Below, one piece after another: positions 44,565 through 52,315 of a DNA stretch of 64,000 nucleotides; the stretch's first letter is position 1, and every line of letters starts with the position of its first letter. The DNA lies in contig CP036424.1 of NCBI GenBank assembly GCA_007745835.1, positions 3,955,968 to 4,019,967 on the forward strand. Reading direction: 5' to 3'. The translations under genes were made by a program, and so were the position numbers. The notes under the pieces were generated by a model. The model did no database searches, was not told where the DNA came from, and worked only from the letters and a program-made list of their open reading frames with translations. Source of the DNA: Planctomycetes bacterium MalM25 (GTDB taxonomy: Bacteria; Planctomycetota; Planctomycetia; Pirellulales; Lacipirellulaceae).

Positions 44565-45635
44565 ATGTTCGCACGACTCGGTTGCGTGCTCTTTGCCGCC
44601 TTGCTTTTAACAACCCCTGGTATCGCTGGGCCACTTCGTGCTGGCACTCTGCTAGCAACTGATCGCAATCGCGGTGTCGTCGTAGCAATCAATCCTGAAA
44701 CCGGTGAGCAGGAAGTGATTTCTGGAGGGGGCTTGGGTGTGGGCCCAAACCTTGACGCACCCGCGGAGATTGTTGTCACGCCTGATCAGCGGATTTTTGT
44801 CTTTGGCGCCGCGGAAGGGAACCTGATTGTTGAGATTGAGCCATCGACGGGCGATCGCCGCGTTGTCGCTGGCCCTGGTGCCCCTGGCAGTCCATCCTGC
44901 TGCCTGTTTGGGCTAGCGCTGGCACCAGAAGGACTCCTTGCCACGATCGACCGAGACGTGGGCAGGGTTCGCTTCATCGACCCTGGTGACGGAACGAGTT
45001 ACCTCTATGGCCCTAACCTAGGGAGGGACAGTAATCCTTGGGATCTCGTTGTAGATGCAGATAACGCGATCTACATAGCAAACTCTACCCCTTCCACACT
45101 GCAACGACTCTATCGACCGACAGCTTTATCATCAGTGAATATCGAGGTGCTTGCGGATTCTAGTTTTGTTGGTCCTGGCCTCACATTCCGCACTCCTAAC
45201 TCAATCACGTTTGGGGGGGAAGGGACTCTCTATTCGACCAGTTGGGGGGATGCGCTCTACAGTGTCCTCGGTTTCGACCTAACAACGATGGAGCGAGTGC
45301 TGGTATCCGGGTCGAATCGCCTCGATTTTGAGGGGTGGCAAAATCCCTACGAGCGAGGCGGGGGGCCGGCGCTGACGGACATGGCGGAGATCGCCGTGGG
45401 GTTGGATGGCTACCTCTACGCCACGGCGCCGCAGACGGGGCTCTTTCGGATCGATCCCGAGACCGGTGACCGGGAGCTGATCAGTGAATTGAAAGGCCTG
45501 TCCGGCCTGGCGATCGTCCCGATTCCTGAGCCAGCGACGCTCGGTATGCTCGTCTGTCTATTCGGCTTCGCTCTAGCCCGTAGGATAGGTGGTCCCGCCG
45601 GCCCATCGGTTGGGATCAACATCGCCAGCCTGTAG
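44565..45635 (+). CDS. PEP-CTERM protein with NHL/beta-propeller-like repeats
   Basis: A 356-residue product from ATG 44565, supported by GAGAAGG upstream and a signal peptide (MFARLGCVLFAALLLTTPGIAG). The body shows five or six repeats of the kind DRNRGVVVAINPETGEQEVI, ATIDRDVGRVRFIDPGDG and LYATAPQTGLFRIDPETG, suggesting a beta-propeller. IPEPATLGMLVCLFGFALARR is the PEP-CTERM signal. It is followed by an unusual 15-residue tail whose stop codon (TAG, 45633-45635) lies inside an inverted-repeat arm, so the tail may be repeat-derived. The gene is notably AT-richer than its neighbours in its first two thirds. Confidence 0.82.
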   Translation: MFARLGCVLFAALLLTTPGIAGPLRAGTLLATDRNRGVVVAINPETGEQEVISGGGLGVGPNLDAPAEIVVTPDQRIFVFGAAEGNLIVEIEPSTGDRRVVAGPGAPGSPSCCLFGLALAPEGLLATIDRDVGRVRFIDPGDGTSYLYGPNLGRDSNPWDLVVDADNAIYIANSTPSTLQRLYRPTALSSVNIEVLADSSFVGPGLTFRTPNSITFGGEGTLYSTSWGDALYSVLGFDLTTMERVLVSGSNRLDFEGWQNPYERGGGPALTDMAEIAVGLDGYLYATAPQTGLFRIDPETGDRELISELKGLSGLAIVPIPEPATLGMLVCLFGFALARRIGGPAGPSVGINIASL

Positions 45636-45718
45636 GAGGCGTCTCCGACGCCGATTTCGGTAGGTCAGCCATTTCCGGCTCGCGGCGCGTTATCGGCGTC
45701 GGAGACGCCTCCTACAGG
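45629..45718. repeat. Perfect 27-bp inverted repeat between convergent genes
   Basis: The arms 45629-45655 (CCTGTAGGAGGCGTCTCCGA...) and 45692-45718 are exact complements around a 36-base loop. The element contains the stop codon of the plus-strand PEP-CTERM gene and ends 8 bases from the stop of the minus-strand M50-HlyD gene, so it could serve as a two-way transcript end. Confidence 0.9.
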
Positions 45719-45726
45719 TGATCGCC

Positions 45727-47997
45727 TTACAGATCGAAGTTCACCGTCCGCGTTAGGTAGCGGTAGAAGCGCTGCCACAGGGTGCGCGGCTCGGTCGTGA
45801 TCTTCGCTTCGCCCACGAGGCCGACTCGCAGCAGCTCGTGCTGGTGCTTGGCGGCGTCGGGCAGCCGGGCGTAGTCGCCCAGGGGGACGATCGCCTCGAA
45901 CGCGGGCTCGAGCGGCTTCGCTTTGCCGGAGGGGTCGGTCTCCGTGGCGAGCACGCCGCCGGTCAGGCTCGACAGGCGGGGGGGCGACTCGGGCAGGTCC
46001 TCGCGGGAGATCGACTTGATCTCGCTCGGGTACTTCAGGTCGGTCGACTGGTTGAGCATCAGCTTCACCTTCTGCCCCTCGGTGACCAGGTCGATGCTGT
46101 CCTGGGCGATCACCAAGCGGGCCTCCAGCGCCCGGGGGTCGCCGACGCGGCAGAACCGCTCGCCCTGCTCGAGGGTGGCGCCGAGGTTCTTCTTGTCGAG
46201 CGGCGTGCCGGTCCAGACGGCCAGCTCCTTCGGGTCCTGGCCCCGGTCGGTGCGGTAGTCGGGCGGCATGACGACGCCGGCGATCGGCGCGCGGAGGACG
46301 AGGCGCTCGGCGTCCTCGAGCTGCTTGGCGAGCTGCTCCTCGGCCGAGGCGAGGCTCTCGCGGACCTGCGCCACGCGGGTCGAGGCCGACTCGTCGTCGA
46401 ACGCGAGCGCCTGGAGCGAACGGATCTCCGCCTTGTAGGCGGCGACCTCGCCCTCGAGGCGGCGGATCTCGATCTGCAAGTCGACGCTCTTCAGGCGGGC
46501 CAGCTTGTCGCCCGCGGTGACCGTGTCGCCCGGCTCGACGAAGACCTCCTCGAGCGAGGCGGGCACTTCGGCGTAGACGCTCGCGGCGCCGCGCGCGTGG
46601 ATCACCGCGGGGGCGTACACGTACGACGGGTACGGGATGGTCGCCACGGCGGCGACCACGCCGGCGACCAGGGCGCAGGAGATGAGGAACGGCGTGCGTT
46701 TCACTTTGTGTAGCCTCCCGGGCACCCTAAAGAACTTCCACAGCTTCACCATCGGCATGCCGATCATGCCCCACACGGCCATCAGCGCGATCGCCTGGCC
46801 GAGCGGCTTGAGGCCGTACGGCTCGAACACCTGGTTCAAAAAGTAGAGGATCGAGAAGATCACCACCCAGCGATACAGGAACGCCGCCACCGTGTAGAGC
46901 GCGAAGAGCCACTGGTTGCGTTTCGGCAGGAAGGGGTCCTCCTGCTGCTCCATGCCGAGGCAGTACTCGGAGAGCTTGCGGGTGAGGATCTGGTTCGACT
47001 TCTGGCGGAGGTTGGGGACCTCCATCAGGTCGCTGACGATGTAGTAGCCGTCGTAGCGGAGCAGCGGGTTTGCGTTGAACAGGACCGTGCTCACGCTGCT
47101 CACGAACATGATGTTCAGGCAGGTGTAATGCAGCAGGCCCGGCTCGGTGAACCACCAGATCCACGTGCACAGCGAGGCGAGCACCACCTCGACGTACATG
47201 CCCGCGGCGCCGATCGCGGCCCGGTGCCACTTGCTGGGCAGCATCCACGAGTCGCTCACGTTGCAGTACAGGCAGGGCGTGAGCACCAGGAGCATGACGC
47301 CCATCTCGTGGCACTCCCCGCCGAAGTGCTTGCAGGAGAGGCCGTGGCCGAACTCGTGCAGGACCTTCGTGCAGCCGAGCACGGCCGCCATCAGCAACCA
47401 GTTCTCCGCGGCGAAGAAGGCGTTGAAGCTGGGGAGCTTCGACTGGAAGTCATCGAACTGCACGCCGATCAGCAGCGCCGCCGACAACACGAGCAACGAG
47501 CTGAGGAAGAAGCCGGTCTGGCTCCAGAACCAGCGGACCGGCGGGAAGGCGTAGAGGAAGTTGAGGATCCGCTCCGGGTCGATCCCCTTGAAGCGGATCG
47601 ACAAGATGTTCGTGAGCTTCTGCTTGAACTCCTTGCCGCGGCGCTCGTCACGCCGCTTCTTGAGCTGGTCGCCTTGCCCGGGCGAGTCGGTGATCACCAG
47701 GCCGCTCTGGTGCAGCGTGCCGATGAACTGCTGCAGCTCCTCGACGCGGATCGACTGCGGCGGGAAGCGGGCCTCGAACTCCTCGGCGACCTCGTCGAGG
47801 CTCGACTCGCCGTCGAGCATCTCGAGGATGGCGAACTCCTCTTCCTCGAAGCGGAAGTACTGCAGGGCGACGGGGTCCTTCACGACCCAGTAGACCTTGC
47901 CCTGGTACCGCTGCTTCTTGGCCTCGAGGTCGGGCCGCACCCGGATCGGCAGCTTCCGAGAGCTGGACGAGACGAGGCTGTCGGCGAGAGAGGCCAT
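45727..47997 (-). CDS. PqqD - M50 protease-like - HlyD fusion
   Basis: A 756-residue membrane protein. Residues about 20-110 are a PqqD-like winged-helix fold (YWVVKDPVALQYFRFEEEEF, LDGESSLDEVAEEF). A polytopic segment follows with site-2-protease features: HEFGH at 214-218 in KVLHEFGHGLSCKHFGG and NPLLRYDGYY at 310-319 with the third ligand Asp316. From about 460 there is a HlyD-type barrel-sandwich and coiled-coil hairpin (VYAEVPASLEEVFVEPGDTV, then APIAGVV). PqqD domains bind precursor peptides in RiPP pathways; M50 membrane cores cleave or scaffold peptides; HlyD adaptors span the periplasm. It is the last gene of the operon, after a dispersed repeat. The substrate is unknown and no ABC or RND pump gene is adjacent. 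Confidence 0.88.
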   Translation of the reverse strand: MASLADSLVSSSSRKLPIRVRPDLEAKKQRYQGKVYWVVKDPVALQYFRFEEEEFAILEMLDGESSLDEVAEEFEARFPPQSIRVEELQQFIGTLHQSGLVITDSPGQGDQLKKRRDERRGKEFKQKLTNILSIRFKGIDPERILNFLYAFPPVRWFWSQTGFFLSSLLVLSAALLIGVQFDDFQSKLPSFNAFFAAENWLLMAAVLGCTKVLHEFGHGLSCKHFGGECHEMGVMLLVLTPCLYCNVSDSWMLPSKWHRAAIGAAGMYVEVVLASLCTWIWWFTEPGLLHYTCLNIMFVSSVSTVLFNANPLLRYDGYYIVSDLMEVPNLRQKSNQILTRKLSEYCLGMEQQEDPFLPKRNQWLFALYTVAAFLYRWVVIFSILYFLNQVFEPYGLKPLGQAIALMAVWGMIGMPMVKLWKFFRVPGRLHKVKRTPFLISCALVAGVVAAVATIPYPSYVYAPAVIHARGAASVYAEVPASLEEVFVEPGDTVTAGDKLARLKSVDLQIEIRRLEGEVAAYKAEIRSLQALAFDDESASTRVAQVRESLASAEEQLAKQLEDAERLVLRAPIAGVVMPPDYRTDRGQDPKELAVWTGTPLDKKNLGATLEQGERFCRVGDPRALEARLVIAQDSIDLVTEGQKVKLMLNQSTDLKYPSEIKSISREDLPESPPRLSSLTGGVLATETDPSGKAKPLEPAFEAIVPLGDYARLPDAAKHQHELLRVGLVGEAKITTEPRTLWQRFYRYLTRTVNFDL

Positions 47998-48017
47998 AGC
48001 GAGGGGGGCGTACTTAT

Positions 48018-48112
48018 CCCCCTCTCCTTTTAAGGGGAGGGGTTAGGGGAGGGGTGAATCGGGTACCCGGGTCGCCCCCTCCCCTAGCCCCTCCCCCTCA
48101 AGGTGGAGGGGG
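48018..48112. repeat. Two-hairpin GC-rich dispersed element, copy A3
   Basis: Same organisation as A1 and A2, placed one base after the stop of the HlyD gene and about 20 bases before the M50-HlyD start, inside the operon. It could attenuate or punctuate the transcript between the two genes. Confidence 0.82.
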
Positions 48113-48113
48113 A

Positions 48114-49106
48114 CTACTTCGCGTCTCGACCGTGCGAGGGACGCTTGCTCAGCGCTTCGCCCTTCGTGTCGAGGTGGATCTTCATCGTCGCGGGCAGGTT
48201 GGGGCTGATGAGCCAGCGGCCGTCTTCGAGGCGGTTGCTGATCTCGGCGCGGACGAGGTACTTCGGCTCAGCCTCCATGACGGCGACCGGGTCGACGTAC
48301 ACGACGTAGCCGGTCGCCTGCTCGACGCGATTCGGGCCCACCCGCACATCGACCGTGACGCGGCAGTTCTCGACCTCGCGGGGGTCGTACTGACTGAAGT
48401 AGACCCAGCCGTCGATCTGCAGCGTGTCGAGCTGGGCGATCTCGGCGATCACCTCGCCCGGCTGGACCCACTCGCCCTGTTCGCGGTGCATACGCAAGAC
48501 CTCGCCGTCGAAGGGGGCGAGGACCTGACGCTTCTCGATGGCGATCACGGCGGCCTCCATCTCGGCCCGCTTGACGAGCACCTCCAGCTCGACCAGTTCC
48601 TGGTCCTTGATCGCCTTCTCCGAACCGAGGACGGCCCGGTCGTACTCGAGTTTCTCGCGGCGGATCTCGGCTTCGGTCACCGCGCCCTTCACCTCGAGGT
48701 TGGCCTGCATGACCTCTTCCCAGTCGGCGCGCTCAACGAGCTTCTGCGCCTCGGCGTACCGCCACTCGATGTCGTCCTTGGCGCGTTTCTGGGCGAGCTT
48801 CAGCTCGTGACCGGCGCGCTTGTAAGCGACCTCCGCCTCGCGGGAGTCGATCCTCGCGAGCAGCTCTTCGCCCTTGAAGCGCGAGCCGCGGCGCACGGTG
48901 ACGTGCGTCAGGATGCCCGCCTCGGGCGCGGCCAGGTCGATGCGGCTCACGAGGCCGATCACGCAGCGCTGGACTTCGTGCGTCGTGCCGGCGGAGCGGC
49001 CCGCGGCGCGATCGGCCGGCGCGGCGGGCAGTTCGAACTGCGCCAGCGCGGGAGACGCCAGCAGGGCCAGCACGGCGGCGGCAGCGAGCTTGCTTGGGGG
49101 CTTCAT
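48114..49106 (-). CDS. HlyD-family periplasmic adaptor
   Basis: About 330 residues from ATG 49106, which opens a clear signal peptide (MKPPSKLAAAAVLALLASPALA). An alternative GTG at 49175 overlaps the stop of the upstream gene (GTGA) and would add 23 residues. The barrel-sandwich halves are at the start (LAAPEAGILTHVTVRRGSRF) and after the hairpin (LAPFDGEVLRMHREQGEWVQ), with a long coiled-coil hairpin (about residues 85-185) between them. A beta-barrel domain completes the adaptor (LDTLQIDGWVYFSQYD). Second gene of the three-gene operon. Confidence 0.87.
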   Translation of the reverse strand: MKPPSKLAAAAVLALLASPALAQFELPAAPADRAAGRSAGTTHEVQRCVIGLVSRIDLAAPEAGILTHVTVRRGSRFKGEELLARIDSREAEVAYKRAGHELKLAQKRAKDDIEWRYAEAQKLVERADWEEVMQANLEVKGAVTEAEIRREKLEYDRAVLGSEKAIKDQELVELEVLVKRAEMEAAVIAIEKRQVLAPFDGEVLRMHREQGEWVQPGEVIAEIAQLDTLQIDGWVYFSQYDPREVENCRVTVDVRVGPNRVEQATGYVVYVDPVAVMEAEPKYLVRAEISNRLEDGRWLISPNLPATMKIHLDTKGEALSKRPSHGRDAK

Positions 49107-49171
49107 CAGGATCACCCGGGGGGCGTGCGTGGTCGGATTCGGGCACGGCGGCCCGCTCTCCATCGTATTCG

Positions 49172-51370
49172 TCACAACCGGAACAGGATCTTCGACCGAA
49201 CGAAATCGACGAGGTCGTGCAGGTAAGCGTACGCCAAGCTGGCGCGCCCGCAGTGGACACGCGCCTTCACCTCGGCGCCCACCTTCGGGTCGGGGGCGGC
49301 AGCGCGGAACTCTTCCTGGTTGAACTCGACGGTCAGCAGCACGGTGTTCCCCTCGTCGCCCCGCACCTCCGAAGAGGCGGCGATGTCCGCCTCGCGGAGC
49401 GTGCCGGTGAGGGTCGACTCGGTGTTGGTCGCCAGGAGGAACTCGACCTCAAGCGATTGGCTCTCCGACTCGCGGATCGCCCGCGTGATGTGGCCGAGAC
49501 GCTTCTCGGGCATCTTCACTTCGAGGATCCAGTCGCGCTCGGGATCCGCCACTTCAAGCAGCACCTGCCCGCGACGGACGGGGCGGCCGTTGAGGCGCTC
49601 TTCGACGCGGCTGGTGATGATCTGGCCCTTGATCGGGCTCGTGACAATCAGCAACCGTTGCTTCGCGTCGAGCAGCTGCAGCTCCGCTCGCAATGAGGTC
49701 ATCTCCTCCTGGATCCGCGCCAGACGGGCCAGTTTCTGGGCTCGCTCGCTGGGAGAGAGCTCGCCCTGCTGGGAGCCGATCTCAAAATCGAGCGACGCGT
49801 ACTCCGAGCTGATCTGGCTCAGCCGCCCGCGAGTGGACGTCAGATCCTTCTCAAGATCGATGTTCTTGAGCGTGAGCAACTCCTCGGCCTCGGCGACCTG
49901 CTGGTCGTCGGTCACGGAGATCGTGCGGACCTTACCGTCGATCTGCGCGAAGACGTTCGCCTGCACCCGCGGGCGGAGCTTGCCGTCGCCCTCCAGCGTG
50001 AAGTCCTTCTGAATCATCAGCAAGGCGGCGAGCGCGCCGGCGATCAGCGCGGTGATCCCGACCGTCTTGGGCAGCGTGTGCCGCCGGAACATCCAGGTCG
50101 CCTTGCCGAGGGTCTTCCAGAGGGGCATCAGGAAGAGCCCCTCGTGCTCCAGCGCGTTGGCCAGAGCCGTTTCGCTGTGCGAGCGGACCACGTCGACACG
50201 CTGCGTGAAGCCGTCGGCGATCCGGTTGTCGACCATCTGCTCGACGATCAGGGCGCCGATCACGTCCCCCTCGCGGCGGCCGCCCTTGCGGACCTCCTCC
50301 TCGGTCGCCTCGGGGTCGACGCCCCGACGATCAACCAGCGGCAGGATGGCCATCGCCTTGGTCTGCGACTCGTCGACGTAGGCGTCGAGCGCCTTCTCGA
50401 CCTGCGGCGCGAGCTGCGACGTGTCGCCCGTGTACCAGACGTCCTCGCCCGTCTTGGTGACGGCGCGGGCCAGCTTGGTCAGCAGGGTCGAGACGTTCGA
50501 GCGCGCGTCAGGAGTGTCCTGCCCGCTGATCGCTTCAATCTTCGGGCGGCGGCCCTTGCCGACGGCGACCGACACGCGGTCGGCGCCGATCAGTCGGCGG
50601 CCCTCGTTGCTGATCGTGTAGCTCGCCTGCTTCACGTCGAGCTGATCGTGAGCGAGGCGTGTGAACGACTCGAGCTGCTCCCACAGGCCCTGCTTGTCGG
50701 CCAGCAGCGCGAGCCGGCGGCCGCGGAGGTAGTCGCCGGCGAGCTGGCAGACTTGCAGCAGGAAGCGGAGGTAACCCGACTGCACTTGCGGGCGTCCGCC
50801 GGGGCGTTGGAAGACCTCGACCACGCCCTGCGCGCCCTGGTCGTTGTGCACCGGGGCGAGGACGAGCAGGTAGTCGGTGGCGTTCGCGGGGCTGTGTTCT
50901 TCCGCGTCGGTGATGATTTGGCCGTCGGCTCCGAAGCCCGAGTGCGGCTGGACGATCGCCCCCTCTTCGAAGCCGGGCCCGGTCGGGGCCGACAGGACGC
51001 GGTGCAGCAGGCGGCCGTGCTGCTCCTGGGCGATCGGGTTCTCCGCCAAGCCGGTCTGGCGGAGGTTGATCTGGTAGCCGAGCTGCAGCTGGCCCGTGTC
51101 GGAGAGTGTCCAGACGGCTCCGCCGGCGGCCGCCAGGGCCGAGACCACCTTGTTGAGGAACTCCTCGTAGTAGCGGTCGGGCGCAATGTCCTGCCGCGAC
51201 AGATCGCCGATCTGCTGGACGATTGACTGGATCTCCGCCTTGGCCCTCTGGATGGCGGCGGCGTCGACCCCCCCGGCCGGGGAGCCGCTCGCGCCGTTGC
51301 CGGCGCGCGCTTGGGCGGCCGCCTCGCGGGCGCCGGGGTCGGGGACGTTGGTGGGTTCTTGGCTGCTCAC
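49172..51370 (-). CDS. GAF-domain protein fused to a HlyD-type adaptor
   Basis: A 732-residue protein. Residues about 40-215 and 225-415 are two GAF-like domains (AAAGGAVWTLSDTGQLQLGYQ; RRLIGADRVSVAVGKGRRPK), expected in the cytoplasm. A membrane helix lies at about 438-456 (GITALIAGALAALLMIQKD). The C-terminal 270 residues are HlyD-like: barrel-sandwich halves around VFAQIDGKVRTISVTDDQQV and TSPIKGQIITSRVEERLNG, with a coiled-coil hairpin between them. The layout suggests a sensor joined to a periplasmic adaptor in one chain. First gene of the operon; its stop overlaps the possible start of the next gene. The GAF ligand is unknown. Confidence 0.85.
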   Translation of the reverse strand: MSSQEPTNVPDPGAREAAAQARAGNGASGSPAGGVDAAAIQRAKAEIQSIVQQIGDLSRQDIAPDRYYEEFLNKVVSALAAAGGAVWTLSDTGQLQLGYQINLRQTGLAENPIAQEQHGRLLHRVLSAPTGPGFEEGAIVQPHSGFGADGQIITDAEEHSPANATDYLLVLAPVHNDQGAQGVVEVFQRPGGRPQVQSGYLRFLLQVCQLAGDYLRGRRLALLADKQGLWEQLESFTRLAHDQLDVKQASYTISNEGRRLIGADRVSVAVGKGRRPKIEAISGQDTPDARSNVSTLLTKLARAVTKTGEDVWYTGDTSQLAPQVEKALDAYVDESQTKAMAILPLVDRRGVDPEATEEEVRKGGRREGDVIGALIVEQMVDNRIADGFTQRVDVVRSHSETALANALEHEGLFLMPLWKTLGKATWMFRRHTLPKTVGITALIAGALAALLMIQKDFTLEGDGKLRPRVQANVFAQIDGKVRTISVTDDQQVAEAEELLTLKNIDLEKDLTSTRGRLSQISSEYASLDFEIGSQQGELSPSERAQKLARLARIQEEMTSLRAELQLLDAKQRLLIVTSPIKGQIITSRVEERLNGRPVRRGQVLLEVADPERDWILEVKMPEKRLGHITRAIRESESQSLEVEFLLATNTESTLTGTLREADIAASSEVRGDEGNTVLLTVEFNQEEFRAAAPDPKVGAEVKARVHCGRASLAYAYLHDLVDFVRSKILFRL

Positions 51371-51647
51371 AGTCCCTCAAGACTACAGCAAATCGCCGGA
51401 GTTGGCTCTGGTGGGAAAGCACTAATCAGGTCACCCCAGTCGGCGACGCCGTCATAACCGGAACCTGGGGTGTTCTGGCAGCGCCGAGGTGGCCGGGGCC
51501 CGGGCGGGCTGGTAGACTCTGTTGATTCGGCGCCGAGCTTTCTGGCCGCTGACGGCGCTCGCCGCCGTCCGGCCATCTCCATACCACCCCCCATTCCGCG
51601 TTTGAGGCCTGGCCTTCAAGCCGGCCCTCACCCCGCTACCGGTCCGC

Positions 51648-51884
51648 ATGGCGAAGCAACAACAGAAAGAGAAAGAAGAGGCGCTCGAGGTCGAAGGGAC
51701 TGTCACCCAGGCCCTCGCCAACACGCGTTTCAACGTCGAGATCGAGGGCGGGCACATTGTCAACGCCTACATCGGTGGACGCATGCGCAAGCACTACATC
51801 CGCATCGTCCCGGGCGACCGGGTCCGGGTGGAGCTCTCGCCGTACGACCTAACGAAGGGCCGCATAACCTACCGCGAACGCTGA
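51648..51884 (+). CDS. infA: Translation initiation factor IF-1
   Basis: A 78-residue OB-fold protein that binds the ribosomal A site during initiation. Family blocks are plain: [39 protein letters not shown] and [20 protein letters not shown]. The Lys/Glu/Gln-rich N-terminus ([11 protein letters not shown]) is about six residues longer than the usual 72-residue form. It is divergent from the GAF-HlyD operon and followed by a terminator-like inverted repeat. Confidence 0.97.
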   Translation: MAKQQQKEKEEALEVEGTVTQALANTRFNVEIEGGHIVNAYIGGRMRKHYIRIVPGDRVRVELSPYDLTKGRITYRER

Positions 51885-52315
51885 TTCGTGGGGTTTCCCG
51901 GTGCGAATTGCGGGGCGCCAGCCCGGCCCCAGAGAACCCCGTGGGAGGAAACTCCCTCCCAAGCAGCTGCCGCCGAGCCGCGACCGCTAGCGAGCCCGCC
52001 GAGCGTTTCTCGATACGAGAACGATCGGGTCGCTCCCTGACGGTCGCGGCTCAGTTTTTTTGGCTTCGTCATTCTTGATTCTTGGCGCAGGCACGGGACA
52101 CTCCAGCGGGCCGTTCGGCGCCAACAAAGCTTGCCACGCGGGCAAGAAAGGCGCAAGTTGGGCGAACCCCCCTGTGGCGCCACCCCTGCCGGAGCGGTGA
52201 CTCTCCTCTCCCGTGAGGAACCCCCGGCTTGTCGGCGGCCATCCGTAGTGGAATCTTGTACGCACAGCGGTCGCTCTCCGCGCCGCCTTCCCCCTTGCAC
52301 TCAGGACTCGCGACC
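51885..52315. other. Intergenic region holding a repeat-type terminator
   Basis: About 430 bases lie between infA and the next plus-strand gene. It holds the inverted repeat at 51974-52061. The rest has short overlapping frames on both strands, none recognised. Confidence 0.5.
51974..52061 (+). terminator. Repeat-derived terminator after infA
   Basis: The left arm GAGCCGCGACCGCTAGCGAGC pairs imperfectly with the right arm GCTCCCTGACGGTCGCGGCTC, and TTTTTTT follows on the plus strand. A small inner hairpin (TCTCGATACGAGA) sits in the loop. The arm sequence resembles the 27-bp repeat at 34932-35011. Confidence 0.75.

Noticed and set aside
48054-49226. 390-codon plus-strand frame opposite the HlyD gene
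   Set aside because: Begins within the dispersed repeat and is an antisense shadow of the adaptor gene.
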